Of a DNA stretch of 33,141 nucleotides, positions 7,850-14,592 are shown one piece after another. Positions within the stretch are counted from its first letter, which is position 1; every line of letters begins with the position of its first letter. The position numbers and the translations under genes were made by a program. This stretch comes from an uncultured Kiritimatiellota bacterium (GTDB lineage Bacteria; Verrucomicrobiota; Kiritimatiellia; RFP12; UBA1067). The notes below the pieces were generated by a model that saw nothing but the letters and a program-made list of their open reading frames with translations, was not told the DNA's origin and searched no databases. The stretch lies in NCBI GenBank assembly GCA_934667295.1, contig CAKULR010000001.1, positions 1 to 33,141 of the forward strand, read 5' to 3'.

Positions 7850-8560
7850 CTACTTTAGCCGCTCATGCAGAATCTGCTTGATCAGCGTTTGCGCAGAGAC
7901 ATCTCCGGCCTGTTCCATGAGCTTTTCATAATCGGCAACCTCATCCCCGGAGAACATGACGGAAATCACGCGGCGTTCCTTCCCGGCAATATGCCCGTAG
8001 TTCTCAGGATGGGTCCAGAAGCACCGGACACAGAAAAGCGGATCCTTCCGCGTCCAATTCTCGCAATGCTCGCACGCCCATGACTTCGCCCGGTTCGCCG
8101 AAGGACTCAACAACATGAAGGAGTCAATTTCCCCCACATCGACTTCACCGCCGATTTCGTATGGAATCCGATGGTCGATCTGCAATTCCGCCGGTTCCAT
8201 CTCTTCCAGGTAAATGGAACACCGTGCCCCGTATTTCTCGATCAGGGCCGACTTCAAGGCGCGCGTAAGCGCCGTCCGTCCCTTTGTTTTCTTCGGAGCG
8301 CGCCCCCATTTGGACAAGTCGCCAAATTCGTAGACCGCAATGCGCTTGCCATCATCCGTTTTGATCCGGCGCGTCACAAGCGGGATTCCCAGTTCCCGCA
8401 CATCACGCACCGCACGGGGAGGATGCTCATATCCATAGCATTCCGTCAATTCAGCCGACGTAACGGACCCATGCTTGAGGATATGCTGAATGACGGCACG
8501 GGGACGCTTTGCGGTAACCGCGTTGAGCCGTTCCAGAATGTCCTTCGAGATGCCTACCAC
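7850..8560 (-). CDS. HNH restriction endonuclease (R gene of an R-M pair)
   Basis: The 236-residue protein has an N-terminal winged-helix-like DNA-binding region (residues about 15-65, with RAVIQHILKHGSVTSAEL) and a C-terminal HNH nuclease. The nuclease core shows LQIDHRIPYEIGGE with Asp129-His130, and SPSANRAKSW with Asn156. Two cysteine pairs (C163/C166 and C177/C180) form a likely structural zinc site inserted between and after these motifs. It starts with GTG at 8560, overlapping the last bases of the methylase gene. Methylase-then-nuclease order with overlap is the usual way for the nuclease to be made only after protection. Base composition is clearly lower in GC than the flanking genes, which suggests transfer. 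The recognition sequence cannot be read from the protein. Confidence 0.87.
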   Translation of the reverse strand: MVGISKDILERLNAVTAKRPRAVIQHILKHGSVTSAELTECYGYEHPPRAVRDVRELGIPLVTRRIKTDDGKRIAVYEFGDLSKWGRAPKKTKGRTALTRALKSALIEKYGARCSIYLEEMEPAELQIDHRIPYEIGGEVDVGEIDSFMLLSPSANRAKSWACEHCENWTRKDPLFCVRCFWTHPENYGHIAGKERRVISVMFSGDEVADYEKLMEQAGDVSAQTLIKQILHERLK

Positions 8561-9483
8561 GATGCCACCCGCTGAAAGTCAAATTCCGCCTGCCGGAGAT
8601 TCGCGTCCCCGTCCGACTGATGTCGATCCAACAAGCCACGACTTACATAGAGGGCTTCATAGGTAATCTGGCGACGCCCCAACAACAGAGCCTGACTTGA
8701 CAATCCCGCATTCAGCAGAATCTTCCGGCACCCCAGTTCGTCCGGCAGGTCAACGCCGTAACCCTTGTCGCCACACGTTCCGTCGTAGCTGATCAAGAAA
8801 TCCACGCCCCGACGGTTCAATTCATGGAGCGACTGGGCGAACTCATCGAACGACAGCCCCGCCACATAACGCTGATCCCGTGCCGTTGAGACACCCTGAT
8901 ACGGCGGATCCATGTAGACAACATCTCCGGGAACAACCTGCTGGAAGATCTCCCGGTAGTCCAGGGATGAAAACTGCGTCCGGCCCTTCAGGAGCGCCGA
9001 TAACGACGGCAGATTCTTCGCAAGCGTTTTCGGTGACGTTCCATGTCTCCGCTTGTCGGGCGACTGATTGAAATTACCATTCCGACCATACCGCACAGAG
9101 CCCTTGACGCAACGCGCCAGGAGGTACATCATGTTCGCCGGGGATCGATCTCCGGCATTGAATCGATCCCGCACGGCATAGAAGTGGGCGAGATGTCCGT
9201 CGGGAAAGTCAAATTGGGCGTTCCACAATTCCGTATAGGAATCCAGCAAGACGTCCGGCGTTTCAATCGCACATGTCAACAACCCGACCAGGGGCGCATT
9301 CAGATCGTTCACCAGATACGAAGCCGCACGGTTCTCCATGGCCGCCGCAATGGTCAAGGCCGCCGTACCCGAGAACGGTTCGACTAGGCGACGAAAACGC
9401 CTTGGCATGTATTGTAGGATCCAAGGCGCAAGAATGCGCTTGGATCCTTGATACTGGACAAGATGTGGCGCCCTCGTCTTCAT
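8554..9483 (-). CDS. D12-class DNA adenine-N6 methyltransferase (Dam/DpnM-like)
   Basis: This 309-residue enzyme would transfer methyl from S-adenosylmethionine to adenine N6. The family's N-terminal YQGSKRILAPWI is at residues 11-22, the AdoMet-binding VEPFSGTAALT at about 34-44, and the catalytic DPPY at 192-195 in VVYMDPPYQGVST. This order (AdoMet motif before DPPY) is the alpha/D12 class. Together with the overlapping HNH nuclease gene it forms a type II restriction-modification system. The pair is squeezed between a helicase gene (27 bases upstream) and a glycosidase-like gene. The start at 9483 has only a weak ribosome site (GAGAA at long spacing). Confidence 0.93.
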   Translation of the reverse strand: MKTRAPHLVQYQGSKRILAPWILQYMPRRFRRLVEPFSGTAALTIAAAMENRAASYLVNDLNAPLVGLLTCAIETPDVLLDSYTELWNAQFDFPDGHLAHFYAVRDRFNAGDRSPANMMYLLARCVKGSVRYGRNGNFNQSPDKRRHGTSPKTLAKNLPSLSALLKGRTQFSSLDYREIFQQVVPGDVVYMDPPYQGVSTARDQRYVAGLSFDEFAQSLHELNRRGVDFLISYDGTCGDKGYGVDLPDELGCRKILLNAGLSSQALLLGRRQITYEALYVSRGLLDRHQSDGDANLRQAEFDFQRVASW

Positions 9484-9510
9484 CGTGGGAACGGTTCTCG
9501 CACAAAACCC

Positions 9511-11130
9511 TCACTTCTGTCCGAAGTCGGGTTCGCGGCGGCCCTGGTAGTTCGTGCGGTTGTGCTTCGCCTTCTTGGCGTTTGCCGGATGGACGAACTT
9601 CTTCTCCTTCTTCGGCTGGTCCCAGAAGCGCGCGCCCGGATGGCGGGCGTGGCCCTTCTTGTTGCGCGCACCGCCCCGGATCCAGGGGGCCTGGGGCATG
9701 CCCTGGTCCTGCTTGCCGGCCTTGCGCTCGGCTTCCTCGGAGTGGAACGGCTGGTCGCGGTCGACGGGAACCGACTTGCGGATGTAGCGCTCGACGGCCT
9801 TGAGAAGCCCGCGTTCCTCGGGGGCGACGAAGGAGATCGCCACGCCGCTCTCGCCGGCGCGCGCCGTGCGGCCGATGCGGTGGACGTAGCTTTCCGTCTC
9901 GACGGGCAGCTCCATGTTGACGACGAGGTCGACGTCGGGGACGTCGATGCCGCGGCTCGCGATGTCCGTCGCGACGAGGACGCGCAGCGTCCCGTCCTTG
10001 AAGGCCTTCAGCGCGCGCGTGCGCTGGTTCTGCGTCTTGTCGGAGTGGATCGCCGCGACGGTGATCTCCTCGCGCTTCAGCTTCTTCTCCACGCGGTCCG
10101 CGCCGTGGCGCGTGCGCGCGAAGACGATGACGCGGTTCCACTCGGGATGGTTCTGCAGGAGGTGGATGAGGAGGCTGTCCTTGCTGCCCTTCTCCACGAA
10201 CATGCACTTCTGGTTGATGCGGTCCACGGTGGGCGTCTCGGGCGAGATCATGATCTGGACGGGATCGTGGACGAGTTCGCCCGCCAGCTTGAGGATCTCG
10301 GGCGAGAGCGTCGCCGAGAAGAAGAGCGACTGGCGCAGCTTGCCGGCGACGCCGTTCGCGGTGGCGCCGGGGGCGACCTTGTTCGGCGGCAGCTTCGAGA
10401 TGATGCGCTTGATGTCCGGCAGGAAGCCCATGTCGAGCATGCGGTCCGCCTCGTCGAGGACGAACATCTCCACCTTGTCGAGGAAGACGACGCCCTGCGT
10501 CATCAGGTCGATGAGACGGCCCGGCGTGGCGATCACGGTCTCGGCGCCCTTCTGGAGCGCCTTCACCTGCGGGAACTGCGACACGCCGCCGAAGACGACG
10601 GCGAACGGGAGGCCCGCATACTTCGAATACTTCGCGACGTTCTCCGCCGTCTGGGCGGCAAGCTCGCGCGTGGGGGAGAGGACGAGCGCGCGGGGATGCC
10701 CGGCCTCGCCACGCGGCGCCGCACCCTCCGGCGCGCCGGCCGTCTGCAGGAGGCGGTGCAGGATCGGCAGCATGAACGCCGCCGTCTTGCCCGTCCCCGT
10801 CTGCGCGCAGCCGATGAGGTCGCGTCCTTCGAGGAGGAAGGGGATCGCCTTCTCCTGGATGGGCGTGGGGACGGAGTAGCCGACCTCGCCGATCGCGTGC
10901 TGGAGGCGGAGGTCGAGCTTCCCGAAGACGTTCGCCTCGTAGACGGCGGGCGGAGGCGTCTCCGGCAGCGGCGGCACCTTCACGGCGTCGTCGCGTTCCG
11001 CGAGGCCGGGATGGCGCGGGCCGCGTCCGCCGCCGCCATGCCGCCGCTTCTTGTGCCTGTTGAAGAACGCCGGCTTGCCGCTCCTGAAGTCCTTGCCCTT
11101 GCCGCCGATCGGATAATGGAAATCGCCCAT
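9511..11130 (-). CDS. DEAD-box ATP-dependent RNA helicase (RhlE-like)
   Basis: The 539-residue protein unwinds short RNA duplexes in ribosome assembly or RNA decay. All helicase motifs are present in order: Q motif VPTPIQ (residues 88-93), motif I AQTGTGKT (109-116), PTRELA, TPGR, DEAD, SAT, and in the second RecA domain the ATDIASRGIDVPDV and HRIGRTAR blocks. The N-terminus (1-60) is a basic Gly/His/Arg-rich tail and the C-terminus is Lys/Arg-rich (ARNKKGHARH, NAKKAKHNRTNYQG), both typical RNA-binding extensions of the RhlE group. AAGGTAG precedes the ATG. Upstream are two large intergenic hairpins. Confidence 0.95.
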   Translation of the reverse strand: MGDFHYPIGGKGKDFRSGKPAFFNRHKKRRHGGGGRGPRHPGLAERDDAVKVPPLPETPPPAVYEANVFGKLDLRLQHAIGEVGYSVPTPIQEKAIPFLLEGRDLIGCAQTGTGKTAAFMLPILHRLLQTAGAPEGAAPRGEAGHPRALVLSPTRELAAQTAENVAKYSKYAGLPFAVVFGGVSQFPQVKALQKGAETVIATPGRLIDLMTQGVVFLDKVEMFVLDEADRMLDMGFLPDIKRIISKLPPNKVAPGATANGVAGKLRQSLFFSATLSPEILKLAGELVHDPVQIMISPETPTVDRINQKCMFVEKGSKDSLLIHLLQNHPEWNRVIVFARTRHGADRVEKKLKREEITVAAIHSDKTQNQRTRALKAFKDGTLRVLVATDIASRGIDVPDVDLVVNMELPVETESYVHRIGRTARAGESGVAISFVAPEERGLLKAVERYIRKSVPVDRDQPFHSEEAERKAGKQDQGMPQAPWIRGGARNKKGHARHPGARFWDQPKKEKKFVHPANAKKAKHNRTNYQGRREPDFGQK

Positions 11131-11196
11131 TTTACTACCTTTTGACTTTCTGTACTTTTCGTTGAACGCAGATCGCTGTCGCGATACGCGGAATCA

Positions 11197-11257
11197 GGCA
11201 ATGACCGATGTGGCTACAACGGCCCCTACGGGGCCTTCGCCACAATCGGTCATTGCC
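11197..11257. repeat. 61-bp double-stem hairpin, copy 1
   Basis: A perfect 13-bp outer stem (11197-11209 paired with 11245-11257) encloses GTGGC/GCCAC and an apical GGCCCC-TAC-GGGGCC stem. Read on the minus strand, the central 39 bases (11246-11208) match 32 of 39 bases of copy 2 at 11305-11343. The outer stems of the two copies are unrelated in sequence. It lies between the helicase gene and the AI-2E gene. Confidence 0.85.
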
Positions 11258-11293
11258 CAGTTTGCGGCGTTTGGTCCATAACAGGCAAAACCG

Positions 11294-11354
11294 GTCGAAA
11301 AGGCATTGTGGCGTAGGCGACGCAGTCGCCGTCGTAGCCACATGCCTTTTCGAC
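11294..11354. repeat. 61-bp double-stem hairpin, copy 2
   Basis: A perfect 13-bp outer stem (11294-11306 with 11342-11354) encloses the same core as copy 1 in the opposite orientation. The apical stem is GGCGAC/GTCGCC instead of GGCCCC/GGGGCC, so two base pairs differ by compensating changes. It begins 36 bases after the stop of the AI-2E gene and is followed on the minus strand by CGGTTTTG, so it might also weakly terminate that gene. Confidence 0.85.
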
Positions 11355-11390
11355 CCATTCTGCGTATGCGAAGCATTTGCGTTTCACCCC

Positions 11391-12533
11391 TTAGATGACT
11401 TCCCGGATGTACGTCTCCTTCAGCGCGCGCCACAGGACCACGCAGAACGCGGAGAGCGGAATGGCGAGGAGGAGCCCCAGCAGGGAATGGAAGACGACGC
11501 CCCAGAAGATGAAGCTGAAGATGACGCCCGCGTAGCCGAGACCGGTCTTCTCGCCCTGGATCTTCGGCGTGATGAGATAGCCGTCGAGGACCTGCCCCGT
11601 CAGCCACACCGCCACCACGAGGACGAGCCGCAACACGCTTCCCCCGTCGCCAAAGTAGGCGATCGGCAGGGCGAGCGGCAGGCACGTCACCGTCCCGAAG
11701 AGCGGCACGAGGTTGAGCGCCCCCAGCAGAAAGCCGATCACGAAGCCATACGGCAGCCCCACGAGCATGAAGCCGAGTCCGTAGAGGACGCCCTCGATCA
11801 GGCAGATCACCACCTGCCGCTGGAAGAAGTTCACGAGGATGTCGAGGAATGCGTCGATCTGCTTGGCGACGAACCCGCGCGTCCCCTCCCGGAGGAACGG
11901 CAGCTCGCGCACGTAGTCGCGCCCCGTCATCGCCGGGCGCGTGAGGAAGAAAACGAAGAAGATGAGCGCCAGGAGGGCGGAGCCGATGCTCGAAAGGGAC
12001 TTGATGAAGCCGACGCCGGCCCGCATCGCGTCCGCTCCGTACTCGTTGCCGACCGTCGCGACGAGCGTCTGCGAGAACTTCGCGGGGTCCGTGAGGAACA
12101 TGAGCGGCAGGTCGTCGGGCTTGACGCCGAGCTGCGCAAGCAGCGCCTGCGCGTTCGGGTAGTGGACGTTCAACCACGCGCTCAGGCGCGCCGCAACCGT
12201 CGGCGCCGCATGGACAAGGTGCGTGAGCTGGTCCACGACGAACGCCCCGCAGAACCAGCTGATGACGCCCAGCGGCAGCAGGATGCTCGCCAGCATCAGG
12301 AGAAGCGCCAGCGTCGGGTTGTGGACGAGCCGGTGGAAGCCCTCGTAGTAGGGCTTGAAGAAGAGCGCGAGGAAGATGCCCATGATCACGGGCACAAGCG
12401 CCGGCGCCACGAACGAAAGGCACTTCAGGACGCCCCAGCCGACGAGCAGCACGAAAGCCAGCACGATTGCGAAGGACAACACCGTCACGCCGGCGGCAAT
12501 GGTCCTCTTCTGGGTTGGCGTAAAATGAATCAT
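11391..12533 (-). CDS. AI-2E family transporter (PerM/YdiK-like membrane protein)
   Basis: This 380-residue polytopic protein fits the AI-2E/PerM family, whose members export autoinducer-2 or small ions in a few studied cases; the substrate here is unknown. Two N-terminal membrane helices (VLSFAIVLAFVLLVGWGVL and the following APALVPVIMGIFLALFF), a large soluble loop with family-typical spacing, and a C-terminal bundle with GLGFMLVGLPYGFVIGFLLGAL, YLITPKIQGEK and GVIFSFIFWGVVF are visible. The family segment ITPKIQGE is characteristic. I chose the ATG at 12533 because the longer reading frame upstream runs through repeat DNA. There is no Shine-Dalgarno sequence; an extended -10 ends six bases upstream, suggesting a leaderless message. 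Confidence 0.9.
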   Translation of the reverse strand: MIHFTPTQKRTIAAGVTVLSFAIVLAFVLLVGWGVLKCLSFVAPALVPVIMGIFLALFFKPYYEGFHRLVHNPTLALLLMLASILLPLGVISWFCGAFVVDQLTHLVHAAPTVAARLSAWLNVHYPNAQALLAQLGVKPDDLPLMFLTDPAKFSQTLVATVGNEYGADAMRAGVGFIKSLSSIGSALLALIFFVFFLTRPAMTGRDYVRELPFLREGTRGFVAKQIDAFLDILVNFFQRQVVICLIEGVLYGLGFMLVGLPYGFVIGFLLGALNLVPLFGTVTCLPLALPIAYFGDGGSVLRLVLVVAVWLTGQVLDGYLITPKIQGEKTGLGYAGVIFSFIFWGVVFHSLLGLLLAIPLSAFCVVLWRALKETYIREVI

Positions 12534-12539
12534 GGCGAT

Positions 12540-12548
12540 AGTATAGCA
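12540..12548 (-). promoter_or_regulatory. Extended -10 promoter of the AI-2E gene
   Basis: TGCTATACT on the minus strand (TATACT 12545-12540) ends six bases before the ATG at 12533. The transcript would start at or next to the start codon. No Shine-Dalgarno sequence is present. Confidence 0.5.
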
Positions 12549-12578
12549 GAAAACCGCCCCGTTCGGGGGGAAGGGAGG

Positions 12579-12606
12579 TTTTAGGTTCCAGCTTTTAGGT
12601 TTCAGG
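12579..12606. repeat. 14-bp tandem repeat, two copies
   Basis: TTTTAGGTTCCAGC is followed directly by TTTTAGGTTTCAGG. The second copy runs into the first GGGAGGG-type hairpin, much as the TTAAGTAG array does at 30251-30366. Confidence 0.75.
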
Positions 12607-12626
12607 AGGGCCGCGCTCCTGTCCGG
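12605..12626 (+). repeat. GGGAGGG-type hairpin, CGCTCCTG-loop variant (copy a)
   Basis: GGAGGG (12605-12610) is followed by a short stem CCG/CGG (12611-12613 with 12624-12626) around the loop CGCTCCTGTC. The same loop occurs at 13303-13312 on the other strand with a TCG/CGA stem. Confidence 0.55.
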
Positions 12627-12665
12627 CGGGACGAGCCGCGCGTACGAACAAGGGCGGCACGTGTA

Positions 12666-12693
12666 CGCGGTCGCAACAAGTTGCGCCCCTCCC
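12666..12693 (-). repeat. GGGAGGG-headed hairpin (copy b)
   Basis: On the minus strand GGGAGGG is followed by the palindrome CGCAACTTGTTGCG (12685-12672) and then ACCGCG. It faces copy c head to head, about 56 bases apart. Confidence 0.8.
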
Positions 12694-12749
12694 GTGCAGC
12701 GACTCCACAACCTCCCCAACGGGGAACCTTTCCAAGCGGGCGGTCGCGC

Positions 12750-12780
12750 GGGAGGGTCGCAACTTGTTGCGACCGGGCCC
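12750..12780 (+). repeat. GGGAGGG-headed hairpin (copy c)
   Basis: GGGAGGG (12750-12756), stem-loop TCGCAACTTGTTGCGA (12757-12772) and tail CCGGGCCC (12773-12780) followed by TGC. It is nearly identical to copy f at 13323-13353. Confidence 0.85.
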
Positions 12781-12927
12781 TGCACGCGAAGGATCCGCGC
12801 CACCCCCGGCCCAGTCAGATAGATACGCAATTCATTGCATCCGTTCCCACAGGCACGCCGCCGGACGAGACGGCACGGCGGACCGGGAAACAGACAGCCC
12901 CGGCTCCGCGCACATGGGGCACAAGGC

Positions 12928-13020
12928 GTGAGATTCCAGTGCGTAATAAAATCTCATCTCTGGCGTCTGGACTGGCGGAGATGTCGATCCGTGAGATTTC
13001 ACTGCGTAATAAAATCTCAT
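12928..13020. repeat. Two 30-bp direct repeats separated by 33 bp
   Basis: The copies at 12928-12957 and 12991-13020 differ at only two or three positions. Each begins GTGAGATT and ends AATCTCAT (inverted 7-bp ends) with GCGTAATAAA in the middle. Repeat and gap lengths are CRISPR-like, but there are only two clear copies and no cas gene in the window. A weaker resemblance (GGTAATCAAATATTAT) lies at about 13059-13074. On the minus strand each copy would read MRFYYA(V/L)(K/E)SH. The composition is more AT-rich than the surroundings. Confidence 0.7.
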
Positions 13021-13201
13021 ATGGCCGGGATCGTAGTTTGCAGAAGCGTTTTCGCCTCGGTAATCAAATATTATGGGCCCAAAGGACACAAACAAAACCT
13101 TTTCGCCCTTTGTGATCTTTGCGGCAAAAATCATCCCATTTCGCCACCCGATCTAAAAGCCGACGATTTTAGCCGTGTAGATGTGTGGAATTGCAGAAAG
13201 A

Positions 13202-13230
13202 GCGCGGCCGCAACAAGTTGCGGCCCTCCC
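13202..13230 (-). repeat. GGGAGGG-headed hairpin (copy d)
   Basis: On the minus strand the head GGGAGGG is followed by a stem-loop with CCGCAA/TTGCGG arms, making a perfect 20-bp palindrome at 13206-13225. Relative to copies c and f the outermost base pair changed from T-A to C-G on both sides. Confidence 0.8.
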
Positions 13231-13296
13231 GCCGTCGGAACTGTTCCGACGTGAAATCGCACGGCTGCGCGCGTCCGCCACCGCACATACCGCCAT

Positions 13297-13322
13297 CGGT
13301 CGTGCAGGAGCGCGACCCTCCC
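13297..13322 (-). repeat. GGGAGGG-type hairpin, CGCTCCTG-loop variant (copy e)
   Basis: On the minus strand GGGAGGG (13322-13316), TCG, loop CGCTCCTGCA, CGA, CCG. It abuts copy f head to head, giving a perfect 22-bp palindrome at 13312-13333. Confidence 0.65.
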
Positions 13323-13353
13323 GGGAGGGTCGCAACTTATTGCGACCGGGCCC
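13323..13353 (+). repeat. GGGAGGG-headed hairpin (copy f)
   Basis: GGGAGGG (13323-13329), stem-loop TCGCAACTTATTGCGA (13330-13345) and tail CCGGGCCC followed by TGC. It forms an inverted pair with copy d. Confidence 0.85.
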
Positions 13354-13387
13354 TGCGCACGACGATCCGAAACGATTCTGTGGTTCA

Positions 13388-14494
13388 TCAGGGGCGAACC
13401 TCATTCTCCATATCGTGCCACGAAGCCTCCAAAAGGGAAAACTGCAAGGTCGCGCTTCGGGCAAAGGCGTCGCACGCCCCCTTGTCCTCAACCTTGATCC
13501 CCGTCTCCTCATCTCCGTCTACGTACAAAGCCGAGGGGTCCGTCGGCGTGCGCTCAAGCTGGACAAATCTCCTTGCCTGTCCCGTCGAATCGTATTCGCA
13601 GATGATTCTTGGCTCGTTGCGTCCTTGGCGGAAACGCACCAGCACGGGAGAACCTGCGCCCTCGTACCGTGCCATCATCTCATATCCAGTTGCTGACATC
13701 TTGGCGACTCCCACCACCATGACGTTCGTCCCGTTCCGGGCAATCTCCATCAAGCCCACAATTCGCCCCACGGACGGAATGTTCTCGTCTGAGAAACACG
13801 AGACCAAGTGTTCCCCTTCCCTCTGGGGAATCCTGTCCTTTCCAGTCTTCATGCAATCACAGGCCTTTGAATACATGCGCCTCGCCCCTCGTAGCAATGT
13901 AAAGGAGGAATGATTCCGGGAGAACCGCCGCATATACTCCCTCCTGTTCTTCCAGAGGGCCTGAAAGGGCAAGTCAAACCGTTCGAAGCCGTTCGCCTCA
14001 ACGTCAAACAATTCCGCGTTGGCAACATCGTAGATAAACAGCCGATGGTTTCGGGCCGTCTCCCGCCCCTTCCCCCTACTCCGACAGTCACTATCGTCAA
14101 ACACAATCAATTGCCGGGAATCGGCAAACCGCCCAGGGACCCTGGCACGTTCGGATTTCCAAGTCCCATTCGTGACCACCACGGACATTCCGCCCGGAAA
14201 ACCGGGTATGTAGAAATAGAGGTTGTCCCCCGATTTCAGCCGAACCTTCTCGCAGGAATCCGCCTCCCGGGACAGCTTCCGATTCCCGCGATTGGAGATC
14301 GACCACCGGAATCGCGTCTCCATCAACGTCACTTCAAGCCCCGCCTCTCCACGCCGTTCAACATGCGAGAAGTGACGGGACAGCACATACGGAAACGTGT
14401 CCTTGAACGTCTCCTTCCCAGCGGCGGCATCCAACGGGGCAATCAACGCCGACACACCTAAAAAGAATACGCACGCCTTGACAATCTGATTCAT
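13388..14494 (-). CDS. Unknown secreted protein (orphan)
   Basis: The 368-residue product starts with a clear signal peptide (MNQIVKACVFFLGVSALIAP, cleavage probably near LDAAAG). I do not recognise the mature part. It has an N-terminal beta-rich region with many charged residues (RHFSHVERRGEAGLEVTLMET), a middle part containing IVFDDSDCRSRGKGRE, and a C-terminal part with GTNVMVVGVAKMSATGYEMMARYEG that could be a small sandwich. Isolated cysteines occur in the middle (KACDCMKTGK). GC content is clearly lower than in fusA or the AI-2E gene and codon choice is more relaxed, which suggests recent acquisition. The ATG at 14494 lies 8-10 bases after GAGG. It follows the fusA terminator and is bordered downstream by the repeat-packed region. 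Confidence 0.8.
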   Translation of the reverse strand: MNQIVKACVFFLGVSALIAPLDAAAGKETFKDTFPYVLSRHFSHVERRGEAGLEVTLMETRFRWSISNRGNRKLSREADSCEKVRLKSGDNLYFYIPGFPGGMSVVVTNGTWKSERARVPGRFADSRQLIVFDDSDCRSRGKGRETARNHRLFIYDVANAELFDVEANGFERFDLPFQALWKNRREYMRRFSRNHSSFTLLRGARRMYSKACDCMKTGKDRIPQREGEHLVSCFSDENIPSVGRIVGLMEIARNGTNVMVVGVAKMSATGYEMMARYEGAGSPVLVRFRQGRNEPRIICEYDSTGQARRFVQLERTPTDPSALYVDGDEETGIKVEDKGACDAFARSATLQFSLLEASWHDMENEVRP

Positions 14495-14521
14495 GCCTTT
14501 TTCCTCTCCGCGCTCGGAACG

Positions 14522-14560
14522 ACAAAACCGCCCTCGCCCGCAGGGCGGGGGAGGACGGCT
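14522..14560 (-). terminator. Rho-independent terminator after fusA
   Basis: On the minus strand a long GC-rich stem (CCGTCCTC...GAGGGCGG outside, CCGCCC-TGC-GGGCG inside) is followed by TTTTGT. It lies about 30-70 bases after the fusA stop codon. Confidence 0.8.
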
Positions 14561-14592
14561 TCTCATTGTCTCGGGGAGAGACCGCGCGGACG

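Larger units (their letters stand above)
12534..13387. other. 854-nt gene-free, repeat-packed intergenic region
   Basis: Between the AI-2E gene and the orphan secreted-protein gene I see no convincing gene. Open frames on both strands read through repeats and have no ribosome sites. The stretch holds, in order: the AI-2E promoter, a 14-bp tandem repeat, three GGGAGGG-type hairpins, a pair of 30-bp AT-rich repeats, a moderately AT-rich segment (about 13045-13150), and three more GGGAGGG-type hairpins. A further perfect hairpin (arms CGTCGGAAC/GTTCCGACG, 13233-13251) follows the fourth element. Confidence 0.7.

Noticed and set aside
11197..11354. Integron attC sites
   Set aside because: The hairpins lack the RYYYAAC/GTTRRRY core pair at their ends, and there is no integrase or cassette gene nearby.
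12928..13020. A functional CRISPR array
   Set aside because: Only two clear repeats, no cas genes within the window, and a third copy is too degenerate. Kept as a repeat pair only.
12681..13254. Possible small genes in the repeat-packed region
   Set aside because: The frames run through GGGAGGG hairpins and the 30-bp repeats and lack ribosome sites.
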